From positions 1,349,339 through 1,413,338 of the forward strand of contig OX638329.1 in the NCBI GenBank assembly GCA_951812755.1: a stretch of 64,000 bases of DNA. Reading direction: 5' to 3'. Below are positions 52,918-61,825 of this stretch, in pieces. How positions within the stretch are numbered: position 1 is the first letter of the stretch; every line of letters begins with the position of its first letter. The position numbers and the translations under genes are program-made. The stretch is from an uncultured Latescibacterota bacterium (GTDB lineage: Bacteria > Latescibacterota > UBA2968). The notes under the pieces were generated by a model, which saw only the letters and a list, made by a program, of their open reading frames with translations, had not been told where the DNA came from and made no database searches.

Positions 52918-54202
52918 TCACGCATCCTGGGTTCAAAAATTTGAATCCAGCCTCAATGGCCAGTCATTGCGCGCATTGCGTCAACAAGCAATAGCCGACT
53001 TTGACCGCCTGGGATATCCCACCACCGCAGATGAAGCCTGGAAAAGCGTGAATCCATCCGCGCTTATCAGACCCGATTTTGAGCCTGCAATCCCTGCCAC
53101 CCTTGCAGATGCAGAACTGGAACCTTTTATCTATCCCGACCTGCAAGGCATCCGTCTCGTATTCGTCAATGGGCATTACGCGCCAGAACGCGCATCTGAC
53201 ATACCAGAAGGCATAACCATCGCCAACCTCGGCGACGTTTACGACCATCCACTCGTCAAAGCGCACCTGGGAAAGCTCGCACAAACCACAGATTTGGCAT
53301 TCACCGCCCTCAATACGGCATTCATGCGCGACGGTGTATTCATCCATGTTCAGCCAAATATCATCGTCGAAGCCCCCGTGCATATCCTCTTTATCACAAC
53401 GGCATCTGAAACCCCCACAATATCTCATCCGCGCAACCTGATCATCGCAGATGAGAACAGTCAGCTCTCAATTGTTGAAACCTATGCTGGAACGGGTACA
53501 GAGACTTATCTTACCAATGCGGTCACAGAAATCATCGCCCGCGACAATGCCAGCGTGAATTGTATCCGCCTCGAATTGCAAAACACAAAGGGTTTGCACG
53601 TCGCCAATTTTCAAGCCCAACTCGGGCGCAGCAGCAGGATGACCTTTCACGATTTTACATTCGGCGGGGCATTTGTTCGCAACGACGTAAGCGCGTACCT
53701 GCGCGGCGAAGGCAGCGAAGCCACCGTCAATGGATTTTATGCCCTCGAAGGATCGCAACAAGTCGATAATTATACCCTGCTGGAGCACGCAGAACCCCAT
53801 TGCCCCAGCCATGAACTCTACAAAGGGATTCTGGGAGGGTCATCTCGCGCAATTTTTCGGGGAAAAATTCACGTACACCAAAAAGCACAACACACAGATG
53901 CCTACCAGCAAAACGAAAATATCCTGCTTTCGGACAATGCGCGCGTCAATACCAAACCCCAACTCGAAATCTACGCCGATGAAGTCAAGTGCTCGCATGG
54001 CGCAACAATAGGCCAGCTCGATGAAAACGCGCTCTTTTACCTGCAAACGCGCGGCATTCCCAAAGCCGAGGCAAGACGGATATTGCTCCGCGCTTTTGCC
54101 GATGACATTATCGGGCGCGTGACCCTCGCCCCCGTGCGGTCGCACCTCAGCGATTTAATCGACACGCGCCTCGAACACATCTATGCAAAGGACATGGCAT
54201 GA
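52877..54202 (+). CDS. sufD: Fe-S cluster assembly protein SufD
   Basis: 441 aa, the second SufB-like subunit of the scaffold. [20 protein letters not shown], the middle beta-helix, and the C-terminal [20 protein letters not shown] and [13 protein letters not shown], as in family members, are visible. The ATG at 52877 overlaps sufC by 41 bp; a later non-ATG start cannot be excluded. The stop overlaps sufS by 4 bp (ATGA). Confidence 0.95.
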   Translation: MTGSKKNTRHTASNHASWVQKFESSLNGQSLRALRQQAIADFDRLGYPTTADEAWKSVNPSALIRPDFEPAIPATLADAELEPFIYPDLQGIRLVFVNGHYAPERASDIPEGITIANLGDVYDHPLVKAHLGKLAQTTDLAFTALNTAFMRDGVFIHVQPNIIVEAPVHILFITTASETPTISHPRNLIIADENSQLSIVETYAGTGTETYLTNAVTEIIARDNASVNCIRLELQNTKGLHVANFQAQLGRSSRMTFHDFTFGGAFVRNDVSAYLRGEGSEATVNGFYALEGSQQVDNYTLLEHAEPHCPSHELYKGILGGSSRAIFRGKIHVHQKAQHTDAYQQNENILLSDNARVNTKPQLEIYADEVKCSHGATIGQLDENALFYLQTRGIPKAEARRILLRAFADDIIGRVTLAPVRSHLSDLIDTRLEHIYAKDMA

Positions 54203-55479
54203 GTTCGCCCCTGGACATATTAACACTTCAACCACCCGAGCCAGCCGCGCGCCCGGCACCGCCCTTTGACGTGCGCCGCATCCGCGCGGACTTCCCCATC
54301 TTGGGCCAACAAGTGCAGGGGCAACCTCTCGTGTACCTCGACAATGGTGCCACAGCCCAAAAACCCCGCGCGGTCATCGATGCCCTCTCGCATTATTACA
54401 CCGACCAAAACGCCAATGTACACAGAGGCGTACACCACCTCTCGCAAATAGCGACCGATGCTTATGAAGCCGCCAGAAGAAAAGTGGCGACCTTTATCAA
54501 CGCGGCCTCAGACAGAGAAATCATCTTTGTGCGCGGAACCACCGAGGGCATCAATCTCATTGCTCAGACCTTTGGACGCGAACAAATTGGCGAAGGCGAC
54601 GAAATCATCATCACCGAAATGGAGCACCATTCCAACATCGTTCCCTGGTGGATGCTCTGTCGGGAAAAGGGAGCCAAACTGCGCGTCATCCCCATGAACG
54701 ACCGGGGCGAACTCTGTTTGGACACATATCAAACTCTTTTTACCTCGCGCACAAAACTCGTCTCCATCATACACATCTCCAATGTGCTCGGCACAGTTAA
54801 TCCCGTGCGAGAAATCGTACAAATCGCGCACGCACACGGCGTACCCGTACATATCGACGGTGCCCAGGCCGTGCCCCATCAGCGCGTGGATGTTCGCGCC
54901 CTGGGCTGCGAGTTCTACACCTTTTCGGGACACAAAATGTTCGCGCCCACAGGCATTGGCGTCCTGTATGGCAGCGAAACATACCTCGATACCATGCCGC
55001 CCTACCAGGGCGGAGGCAGCATGATCCAGAGCGTTGACTTTGACAATATTACGTACGGAAACCTGCCCAACAAATTTGAAGCGGGAACGCCCAATATCGC
55101 GGGCAGTATTGGCCTGGGTGCCGCCATTGATTACCTCAACAGCATCGACTTTGATGGCGCGGCAAAATACGAAGCCAATTTGCTGGAATACGCACACGAT
55201 GTCCTGCGCGGTGTGCCGGACCTGAAAATGCTCGGCACAGCCGAGTGTAAAGTAGGCGTGCTCTCATTTACCCTCTCCGATATTCACCCCCACGATGTGG
55301 GCACCATTCTCGACCAGGCCGGTGTTGCCGTTCGCGCCGGGCACCACTGCGCGCAACCCGTTATGAAACACTACGACATACCCGCAGCAACGCGCGCTTC
55401 CCTATCATTTTACAACACGCGTGAAGACATTGACGCGCTGGTCTCTGGCCTTCACACCGTGCGAAAGATTTTTGGCTGA
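54199..55479 (+). CDS. sufS: cysteine desulfurase SufS
   Basis: A 426-aa class V aminotransferase that transfers sulfur from cysteine to SufU/SufBCD. The first 30 residues extend beyond the family core. YLDNGATAQKP, NVHRGVHHLSQIATDAYE, the PLP lysine region FYTFSGHKMFAPTGIGVLYG and the sulfur-carrying Cys in VRAGHHCAQP are present. The ATGA overlap with sufD and the 1-bp overlap with sufU show tight coupling. Confidence 0.96.
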   Translation: MSSPLDILTLQPPEPAARPAPPFDVRRIRADFPILGQQVQGQPLVYLDNGATAQKPRAVIDALSHYYTDQNANVHRGVHHLSQIATDAYEAARRKVATFINAASDREIIFVRGTTEGINLIAQTFGREQIGEGDEIIITEMEHHSNIVPWWMLCREKGAKLRVIPMNDRGELCLDTYQTLFTSRTKLVSIIHISNVLGTVNPVREIVQIAHAHGVPVHIDGAQAVPHQRVDVRALGCEFYTFSGHKMFAPTGIGVLYGSETYLDTMPPYQGGGSMIQSVDFDNITYGNLPNKFEAGTPNIAGSIGLGAAIDYLNSIDFDGAAKYEANLLEYAHDVLRGVPDLKMLGTAECKVGVLSFTLSDIHPHDVGTILDQAGVAVRAGHHCAQPVMKHYDIPAATRASLSFYNTREDIDALVSGLHTVRKIFG

Positions 55480-55931
55480 TGTCAGATTTGCGCGAACTCT
55501 ACCAGCAACTCATTCTGGATCACAACAAAAACCCCAGAAATTTTCGCGTACTCGATCCAGCAGACCGCTTTGCCGAAGGCTACAATCCACTGTGCGGCGA
55601 TAAAGTGGAGGTTTATCTCCAACTCCACGGCGACCGCATAAAAGACATTGGCTTTCAGGGTTCGGGATGCGCCATTTCCAAAGCATCGGCTTCTCTAATG
55701 ACCGAGACCATCAAAGGCAAAACCCTCGGCGAATCGGAAACCTATTTCAAAGACTTCCAGGCAATGCTCACCGACCCATCCAGCAATCTCGGCCTCGACC
55801 AGATGGGCAAATTATTCGCTTTTTTCGGCGTGCGCGACTATCCCACCCGCATCAAATGCGCGACCCTATCGTGGCACGCGCTTCGGGCAGCTATGGACGA
55901 TGTCCAAACGCCTATAACCACAGAGAGATAA
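55479..55931 (+). CDS. sufU: SufU-type Fe-S assembly/sulfur-transfer protein
   Basis: 150 aa. The three conserved cysteines of SufU/IscU are in NPLCGDKVEV, GSGCAISKASASLM and IKCATLSWHAL, and the Asp of the first motif is kept. In SufU the cysteines bind zinc and accept persulfide from SufS. It is fused by a 1-bp overlap (TGATG) to sufS and followed 3 bp later by the MIP18-type gene. Confidence 0.95.
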   Translation: MSDLRELYQQLILDHNKNPRNFRVLDPADRFAEGYNPLCGDKVEVYLQLHGDRIKDIGFQGSGCAISKASASLMTETIKGKTLGESETYFKDFQAMLTDPSSNLGLDQMGKLFAFFGVRDYPTRIKCATLSWHALRAAMDDVQTPITTER

Positions 55932-55934
55932 CAC

Positions 55935-56375
55935 ATGAGCCTCCTGAACATCTTCCGCAAAGATACAAACGCACAGCCCAGCGATGACGCCAACCATGCT
56001 GAAGAAATTCACAATATTGAAACGCCAGAATCACCGCCCGAAAAATCCGCACCAGAAGGACCCATCGACCCCGAAGCCGTAAAAGAAGAAATCGTAAAAG
56101 CACTCAAGACAGTATATGATCCAGAAATCCCTGTTGACATTTACGAACTGGGCCTCATCTACGAAATCAAAGTAGAAGAAGATGGCAATACCTACGTTCA
56201 AATGACACTCACAGCACCCAATTGTCCCGCCGCGGGTATTTTGCCCGGACAGGTCGAATCCGCAGCCCGATCTGCCGAAGGCGTTTACGATGTCAAACTC
56301 GACCTCGTATTCGATCCCCCCTGGACGCCAGAACGCATGTCAGAAGCGGCCAAACTCGAATTGGGCATGTTTTAA
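55935..56375 (+). CDS. SufT/MIP18 (DUF59) family Fe-S maturation protein
   Basis: 146 aa. An unconserved, acidic N-terminal 45 residues is followed by the DUF59 core: EEIVKALKTVYDPEIPVDIY, the ELGLIYEI segment, then LTAPNCPAAGILPGQVES with the conserved Cys, and FDPPWTPERMSEAAKLELGMF. SufT proteins assist Fe-S transfer to targets in other bacteria. Its position directly after sufU supports that role. Confidence 0.92.
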   Translation: MSLLNIFRKDTNAQPSDDANHAEEIHNIETPESPPEKSAPEGPIDPEAVKEEIVKALKTVYDPEIPVDIYELGLIYEIKVEEDGNTYVQMTLTAPNCPAAGILPGQVESAARSAEGVYDVKLDLVFDPPWTPERMSEAAKLELGMF

Positions 56376-56403
56376 CAATGCCTCTTACTGAAAAGGTTTT
56401 GGT

Positions 56404-56886
56404 ATGAAATTGAGTACACAAGAAGAATACGGTCTGCGCTGTCTCATGCAGGTAGCACAGCGCGCATCTGAAACCGGTGGCAGCATTGCAATTCCCGAAA
56501 TCAGCCGCGCCGAAGGATTATCCACCGCTCATGTCGGCAAACTCGTCCGCCTCTTGCGCCTGGGCAACCTCGTCGAAAGTGTGCGCGGTCAAGCCGGTGG
56601 GTATAAATTGGCTCGGCCCGCCAGTGAAATCCTGATCTCCGATGTACTCGGCGCCCTCGGTGACCCATTCTTCAACGACGGCTTTTGCGACGAACACACC
56701 GGTTACGAAACCTGCTGCACACATTCTGTCGATTGCTCAATTCGCTCCCTATGGAACGCCATCCAATTTGTGGTTGACCAGATGCTCGACCGCATTACAT
56801 TGCAAGACCTGATGGGAGATGGACACCAACTCGAAAATCATCTCGCGCATAAAGCAGACGAACTCTTGCAAGTCACAATGCCATAA
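56404..56886 (+). CDS. Rrf2 family transcriptional regulator (IscR/SufR-like)
   Basis: 160 aa. The winged helix MKLSTQEEYGLRCLMQVAQR is followed by ISRAEGLSTAHVGKLVRLLR and the wing GGYKLAR. Three closely placed cysteines in FCDEHTGYETCCTHSVDCSI could bind an Fe-S cluster, as in IscR-type sensors. Autoregulation of the SUF operon is likely but the operator was not located. Unlike most suf operons the regulator gene is near the end. Confidence 0.92.
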   Translation: MKLSTQEEYGLRCLMQVAQRASETGGSIAIPEISRAEGLSTAHVGKLVRLLRLGNLVESVRGQAGGYKLARPASEILISDVLGALGDPFFNDGFCDEHTGYETCCTHSVDCSIRSLWNAIQFVVDQMLDRITLQDLMGDGHQLENHLAHKADELLQVTMP

Positions 56887-57041
56887 AGGCAAGTGTGAAG
56901 TGTGAAATGTGAAGTGTGAAATGTTATGAAGCACCAGCCGTAAACTGGCCTGAAAGTCGGCCAGTTGTACACCGCGGGGGCGGTTGGGGGCGGACTTCTT
57001 ACTTCACACCTCTAACTTCTAACTTCTACAGGAGAAACTTC
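56887..57041. repeat. heptad repeats and a REP-like hairpin
   Basis: 56890-56924 contains four AAGTGTGA/AAATGTGA units. A perfect 8-bp stem AACTGGCC / GGCCAGTT (56943-56966) with loop TGAAAGTC follows, with GTAC on its minus-strand foot. CTAACTTCTAACTTCTAC is near 57011, then AGGAGAAA as the nfuA ribosome binding site. The tract is non-coding. Confidence 0.55.
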
Positions 57042-57626
57042 ATGGAAATCACCGTCACAGACATTGCACAAACAGAAATCACCCGCTTGATACACGAACA
57101 AGAACAGGTGATTACAGGCGTGCGCATCTCTGCCGAAGCAACATCGCCCTTACAGGCCAACTACCGCCTCGCTTTTGTAGCCGAGGGACAGGACACCGAC
57201 CGCGATACCGCGATACCATACGATGGTTTCAATGTTTACATTGATGAAAACAGCGTGCCTTATGCCCAGGACATCACGCTCGATTTTGTCGATGGCCTGA
57301 TGGGACGCGGCTTCAAAATTGACAACCCGCACAAAGTTCCTCCGCACCTCAAAGGCAGTGTGGCAGAAAAAATCCAGATGGTAATTGACGAAAAAATCAA
57401 CCCGGGCATTGCCGCACACGGCGGTCATGTGTCATTAATCGATGTAAAAGAAGACACGGCCTATCTTCAATTTGGCGGTGGATGCCAGGGCTGTGGCATG
57501 GTCGATGTCACCCTCAAACAGGGGGTGGAAGTCATGATCAAAGAAGCCGTTCCCGAAATCGCAAATATCCGCGATATCACAGACCACGCCGAAGGCACCA
57601 ACCCGTATTACCAGACCACACAATAG
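57042..57626 (+). CDS. nfuA: NfuA-type Fe-S carrier protein
   Basis: 194 aa. The N-terminal half (residues 1-95) is an A-type carrier domain without its usual cysteines, as in NfuA. The C-terminal NifU-like domain has VIDEKINPGIAAHGGHVSLI and the cluster-binding CxxC in GGGCQGCGMVDVTLKQGVE. NfuA carries 4Fe-4S clusters to targets. AGGAG is 8 bases before the ATG at 57042; a longer frame from 56916 would run over the repeats. It is 155 bp after the rrf2 gene and followed by a strong terminator. Confidence 0.93.
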   Translation: MEITVTDIAQTEITRLIHEQEQVITGVRISAEATSPLQANYRLAFVAEGQDTDRDTAIPYDGFNVYIDENSVPYAQDITLDFVDGLMGRGFKIDNPHKVPPHLKGSVAEKIQMVIDEKINPGIAAHGGHVSLIDVKEDTAYLQFGGGCQGCGMVDVTLKQGVEVMIKEAVPEIANIRDITDHAEGTNPYYQTTQ

Positions 57627-57652
57627 AGCGTGGATTCCATCTCTACAAAAGC

Positions 57653-57695
57653 GAGTGCCCGATTCTCAAATACAAGAACCGGGCACTCTATTTTT
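57653..57695 (+). terminator. terminator after nfuA
   Basis: GAGTGCCCG (57653-57661) pairs with CGGGCACTC (57680-57688) around an 18-base loop, followed by TATTTTTA. Confidence 0.85.
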
Positions 57696-57812
57696 ATGCA
57701 AAATCACATCTTGCGTGATTCGTTCAGTAAAAAAAATCCCACAAACCAAAACACACCCGCCGGGATACCCGTCTAATAAACACAAAAAAATATAAACCCC
57801 GCACATTGCGCC

Positions 57813-58790
57813 ATGCCTCACATCATTGTCGAAAACCTCGTCAAAACCTTCCAAATCGCCCAACGCCAGCCCGGTGTGTGGGGTGCTCTGCGCGGTGTCA
57901 TGCACCGCAGCTACCGCCAGATAACTGCCCTCGACGGCATCTCCTTCACCATTGAACCCGGCGAACTCATCGGTTATATCGGCCCCAATGGCGCGGGCAA
58001 ATCCACCACCGTCAAAGTTTTGTCCGGCATCCTCGTGCCCGATTCTGGCCGCTGTGAAATCCTTGGGCGCGTGCCCTGGAAAGAACGCATCGCCCACGTC
58101 GCACACATCGGCGTGGTCTTTGGGCAACGCACGCAATTGTGGTGGGACCTGCCCGTCATCGAATCTTTCGATCTACTCCGCGACATCTATCGCGTCAACC
58201 ATCACCAATACGCGCAAATCCGCGATGAAATGATCGCCATTCTCGACCTCGAATCGCTACTCGACATACCCGTGCGCCAACTCAGCCTGGGCCAGCGCAT
58301 GCGCTGTGACCTCGCCGCTGCCCTCATTCATCGACCATCAATCCTCTTTTTAGACGAACCGACCATTGGCCTCGACGTCGTCTCCAAACTCGCCGTGCGC
58401 GACTTCATCAAACGCCTCAACCAGGAACGCGATGTCACCGTCATCCTCACCACCCACGACATGGACGACATCGAAGCCCTCTGCACGCGGGTAATGGTCA
58501 TAGGGCAGGGCCAGATACTATCCGACGGCCCACTCGAAAACCTTCGCGCCCGCGTCACAACAGAGCGCCGCCTCATCGTCGATCTCGAAGGCACAGAAGA
58601 CATCACCGACCCCGACGCATCTGTCGTATTGCGCGACGGCCACCGCGTACATCTCACATTTGACCCCGACCGCATTGCCACGGCAGACCTGATCGCCCGC
58701 ATCACGGCGCAGCACCCCGTGCGCGACCTCTTTGTCGAAAACACGCCCATCGAAGAAATCATCTCGCGCCTCTATGCCGAAAATCGCTAA
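57813..58790 (+). CDS. ABC-2 exporter ATP-binding protein (COG4586-like)
   Basis: A 325-aa ABC ATPase: Walker A GPNGAGKSTTVKVLSG, the Q-loop VFGQRTQLWWDLPV typical of the COG4586 group, signature LSLGQRMRCDL, Walker B LFLDEPTIGLDVV and switch TTHDMDD. A 70-residue C-terminal extension follows. It would power the ABC-2 permeases encoded at 60175 and 60995; three-gene sets of this kind export unknown molecules. Its stop shares a base with an ATG of the methyltransferase frame (TAATG). Confidence 0.93.
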   Translation: MPHIIVENLVKTFQIAQRQPGVWGALRGVMHRSYRQITALDGISFTIEPGELIGYIGPNGAGKSTTVKVLSGILVPDSGRCEILGRVPWKERIAHVAHIGVVFGQRTQLWWDLPVIESFDLLRDIYRVNHHQYAQIRDEMIAILDLESLLDIPVRQLSLGQRMRCDLAAALIHRPSILFLDEPTIGLDVVSKLAVRDFIKRLNQERDVTVILTTHDMDDIEALCTRVMVIGQGQILSDGPLENLRARVTTERRLIVDLEGTEDITDPDASVVLRDGHRVHLTFDPDRIATADLIARITAQHPVRDLFVENTPIEEIISRLYAENR

Positions 58791-58804
58791 TGGAGATTTT
58801 GACA

Positions 58805-59545
58805 ATGACCCTGGATATCTATGCTGATTTTGCTGAACGATACGAACTTTTCTACAAAAGTGACCCCAATATTGAAACCTTCTTTGCCGCGTTATTTGCC
58901 AAATATCAGATTAAAACCGTCCTGGACTGCGCTTGCGGAACAGGTCGAGAACTCATGCTTTTCGATAAACTCGGCTGCCGTGCTATTGGCTCTGACCTCT
59001 CTGACGCTATGTTGGCACAGGCTCGCTGCAATCTGACCGAAGCCAGCGTAGATATCCCGCTTCACAAAGCAGATTTCCGCGAACTGCCGCAGCATTTTTT
59101 TCAACACTTTGACGCTGTTGTCTGCTGGTCTGCTGCTATTATTCATGTGCCCAATGATGACGAAGCACTCCGCGCTTTTCGAAGTATGTACAGCGTATTG
59201 AACGCTGGCGGTATTCTCATTCTCGACCAAGGCATTACAGATAAACGTTGGAACGATAAAAATCGGTTCGTCCTTAATCGCAGCAGTGCGGACATCTCTC
59301 GGCTCTATGCCATCGACTATACTGGTAAAAGGAACTGTCGCTATCATGTGCTCGATATTTTTCATCAGGCAGATCGCAAGGAACTCAAAGTGTGGTCAAC
59401 TGATACCCACGTTCTTCTGAAGGATGACCAGGAGAAATTGCTCAAAACCGCTGGTTTCAAATCAATCGATTTCTTTGGCACCTACGATTTTGGTCCTTAT
59501 GAGAAGGCGACGAGCCTTCGACTCATAGCCATCGCGCAAAAATAG
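58805..59545 (+). CDS. SAM-dependent methyltransferase
   Basis: 246 aa, class I methyltransferase: YADFAERYELFY at the N-terminus, motif I VLDCACGTGRELMLF, SDLSDAMLAQAR, and VVCWSAAIIHV. The C-terminus carries a VWSTDTHVLLKDDQEKLLKT segment as in small-molecule methyltransferases. The ATG at 58805 has GGAG 9 bases upstream; the alternative at 58790 overlaps the ATPase stop. It is embedded within an ABC-2 exporter locus and its codon usage (GCT, GAT-rich) differs from the adjacent GC-rich genes, hinting at later insertion. The substrate is unknown. Confidence 0.85.
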   Translation: MTLDIYADFAERYELFYKSDPNIETFFAALFAKYQIKTVLDCACGTGRELMLFDKLGCRAIGSDLSDAMLAQARCNLTEASVDIPLHKADFRELPQHFFQHFDAVVCWSAAIIHVPNDDEALRAFRSMYSVLNAGGILILDQGITDKRWNDKNRFVLNRSSADISRLYAIDYTGKRNCRYHVLDIFHQADRKELKVWSTDTHVLLKDDQEKLLKTAGFKSIDFFGTYDFGPYEKATSLRLIAIAQK

Positions 59546-59570
59546 CAATTCATTCTCTGACTCGGCTCTC

Positions 59571-60141
59571 ATGGCACTTACGCGCTTACTCATCCCTTAC
59601 GTTGCCTTTTTCAGCGCGCAATTTCGCGTTCTGCTACAATACCGCGCTGGTGCCCTTGCCAATGTTAGGTCAAGAACTTCAACTCATGCGCATCGGCCAC
59701 TTTACGCAGGGCTTCCTCGTTCTCTGTTATGCCGCGTACATACTCGACATCACCTGGACCGTCCCTAAAATCACCCTTGTTATGGCATCCACACTGGCCT
59801 GTGCCTGCGTGTTCGGCGGCATCTTTATCCTTCGCGCCACCCTGTGCTTCTGGACTACAGAAAGCCTCGACCTCATCAATGCCGTCAGCTACGGCGGGCA
59901 GGAAACCGCCCGTTATCCCTTAAGCATCTACCGCAAATGGTTCCGTCGTTTCTTTACTTATGTCATTCCTCTGGCCTGTATCAGCTACTACCCCGCGCTG
60001 ATCATCTTAGACCGTCCCGACGCTCTCGGCAGTCCCATCTGGTTCCAATGGACGGCTCCAGCTATTGGTTTTCTTTTCTTTTTTTTGACTCTTCAATTCT
60101 GGCGTTTCGGCACCCGCCACTACCGATCAACTGGAAGTTGA
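59571..60141 (+). pseudogene. fusion relic of a duplicated ABC-2 permease pair (frame change)
   Basis: From ATG 59571 the first about 30 codons (VAFFSAQFRVLLQYRAGALA) match the N-terminus of the permease at 60175 (VLSARFRTLLQYRAAAFAGF). From about 59650 the sequence matches, in another frame, the C-terminal 155 residues of the permease at 60995. Examples are FWTTESLDLINAVSYGGQET against FWTTESLELMNTMTYGGVET, and an identical YRSTGS ending. The parts between are missing, so a deletion has joined an older copy of permease 1 to permease 2 out of frame. The 179-codon open frame at 59602 could still be translated from an internal start. Confidence 0.75.
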
Positions 60142-60174
60142 AGAATCGAACAGTCTCAGAACCCAGAGCTACTT

Positions 60175-60990
60175 ATGATCCTCAATTTATCTGTCATAAA
60201 ATCCTACATAGCCGTCCTCTCCGCCAGATTTCGCACGCTCTTGCAATACCGCGCCGCGGCATTCGCGGGATTCGGCACCCAACTCTTCTGGGGCCTCATC
60301 CGCGTCATGATCTTTGAAGCCTTCTACAGATCAACCACCGCGCCACAACCCATGACCGCCGATGAGGTTATTACCTATATATGGCTCGGCCAGGCATTTC
60401 TCGTTCTCATTCCCTACCAGGGTGCCGACCCCGATGTGCGCGCCATGGTGCGTTCGGGCAATGTCGTCTATGAACTCGTGCGCCCGACCAACCTGTATTT
60501 CTTCTGGTACAGCCGCGCCATAGCACAACGCACCGCGCCCGGTGTCTTTCGCGCCCTTCCCATGTTCATCACGGCCAGTCTTTTCTTCAACTTGCAAATG
60601 CCCCCCAGTTTTTCAGCTACCTGTGCCTGGCTCATATCGATGCTCTTTGCCATCCTCATCAGTGCAGCCATCACCAATCTCCTGAACATTTCCCTCTTGT
60701 GGACCATATCTGGCGAAGGCCTGGGCGTACTCCTGAGTAGTTTGACCTGGCTCTTCAGCGGCATCATAATCCCCTTGCTCTTTTTTCCCGACTGGGCACA
60801 GACAGCCATCAACATCCTCCCATTTCGATACCTCATGGACATCCCCTTCCGCTTCTACATGGGCCACATCTCACCAGAACAAATCTGGTATCACCTGCCG
60901 TTTCAAATCGCCTATCTGATTGCGCTGATCACAGCCGGGCACCTCATCCTCACCCGCGGTATTCGCCGCCTCGTCGCGCAAGGGGGATAA
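60175..60990 (+). CDS. ABC-2 type permease 1 (COG4587-like)
   Basis: A 271-aa protein with about six transmembrane segments. ARFRTLLQYRAAAFAGFGTQ at the N-terminus, TADEVITYIWLGQAF, VRSGNVVYELVRPTNLY and a C-terminal ILPFRYLMDIPFRFYMGHIS fit the COG4587 family. It forms with the ATPase (57813) and permease 2 an exporter of unknown substrate. Permease 2 follows after 4 bp. Confidence 0.88.
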   Translation: MILNLSVIKSYIAVLSARFRTLLQYRAAAFAGFGTQLFWGLIRVMIFEAFYRSTTAPQPMTADEVITYIWLGQAFLVLIPYQGADPDVRAMVRSGNVVYELVRPTNLYFFWYSRAIAQRTAPGVFRALPMFITASLFFNLQMPPSFSATCAWLISMLFAILISAAITNLLNISLLWTISGEGLGVLLSSLTWLFSGIIIPLLFFPDWAQTAINILPFRYLMDIPFRFYMGHISPEQIWYHLPFQIAYLIALITAGHLILTRGIRRLVAQGG

Positions 60991-60994
60991 TGCA

Positions 60995-61798
60995 ATGACC
61001 AACGCACTTCGCCTCTACATGCACTATCTCAGCCAATCTGTTCGCAGCCAAATGCAATATCGCGTATCATTCATCATGCTCTCTTTTGGGCATTTCCTCA
61101 CCACCGGCATCGAATTTCTCGCCATTGCCTCTCTCTTTGCGCGATTCAAACACATTCAGGGTTGGACGCTTCCCGAAGTAGCCCTTCTCTACGGCCTCAT
61201 CAACATCTCCTTCGCTTTTGCCGACGCTGCCTCGCGCGGCTTCGACATATTCGGCACCATGGTCAAAAGCGGCGACTTCGACCGCCTTCTGCTTCGTCCC
61301 CGCAGCACCGCCCTGCAACTCGCGGGCCATGAACTCACCCTCCGCCGCGTCGGCCGCCTGCTCCAGGGCCTCGCAGTCTTCTCCTGGGCAAGCTACACCC
61401 TCGACATTGCATGGTCCGTGCCCAAAATCTATCTCGTCTTCACCGCCATATTTGGCGGTGCTTGCCTCTTTATCGGCCTCATGGTCATTCAAGCTACCAT
61501 CGCGTTTTGGACCACCGAATCTCTCGAACTCATGAACACCATGACTTACGGCGGCGTGGAAACCGCACAGTACCCCTTACCCATCTACCGCATCTGGTTT
61601 CGCAAATTTTTTACTTACATCGTACCCCTCGCGTGTGTAAATTACCTGCCAGCACTGGCAATCCTCGAACGCGGCGACCCCATGGGATTTCCCATTGCTT
61701 TGCAGTGGGTCGCGCCCTTAATTTGCATTATATTTCTCATAGTCGCCCTCCAGATATGGAAAATCGGTGTGCGCTATTATCGCTCCACCGGAAGTTGA
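60995..61798 (+). CDS. ABC-2 type permease 2 (COG3694-like)
   Basis: 267 aa, about six transmembrane segments. MVKSGDFDRLLLRPRSTALQ is the typical intracellular loop (KSGDFDRLLLRP), and FWTTESLELMNTMTYGGVET and FRKFFTYIVPLACVNYLPA follow. It is paired with permease 1 after a 4-bp gap. A truncated, divergent relative of its C-terminal half lies upstream at 59650-60141. Confidence 0.88.
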   Translation: MTNALRLYMHYLSQSVRSQMQYRVSFIMLSFGHFLTTGIEFLAIASLFARFKHIQGWTLPEVALLYGLINISFAFADAASRGFDIFGTMVKSGDFDRLLLRPRSTALQLAGHELTLRRVGRLLQGLAVFSWASYTLDIAWSVPKIYLVFTAIFGGACLFIGLMVIQATIAFWTTESLELMNTMTYGGVETAQYPLPIYRIWFRKFFTYIVPLACVNYLPALAILERGDPMGFPIALQWVAPLICIIFLIVALQIWKIGVRYYRSTGS

Positions 61799-61825
61799 AC
61801 AAATAGAACCAAAAAGGAATTTTCT

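Noticed and set aside
59602-60141. Independent small permease gene
   Set aside because: Its first residues are translated from the wrong frame of a permease-1 N-terminus; the homologous part starts only near 59650, so a fusion relic fits better.
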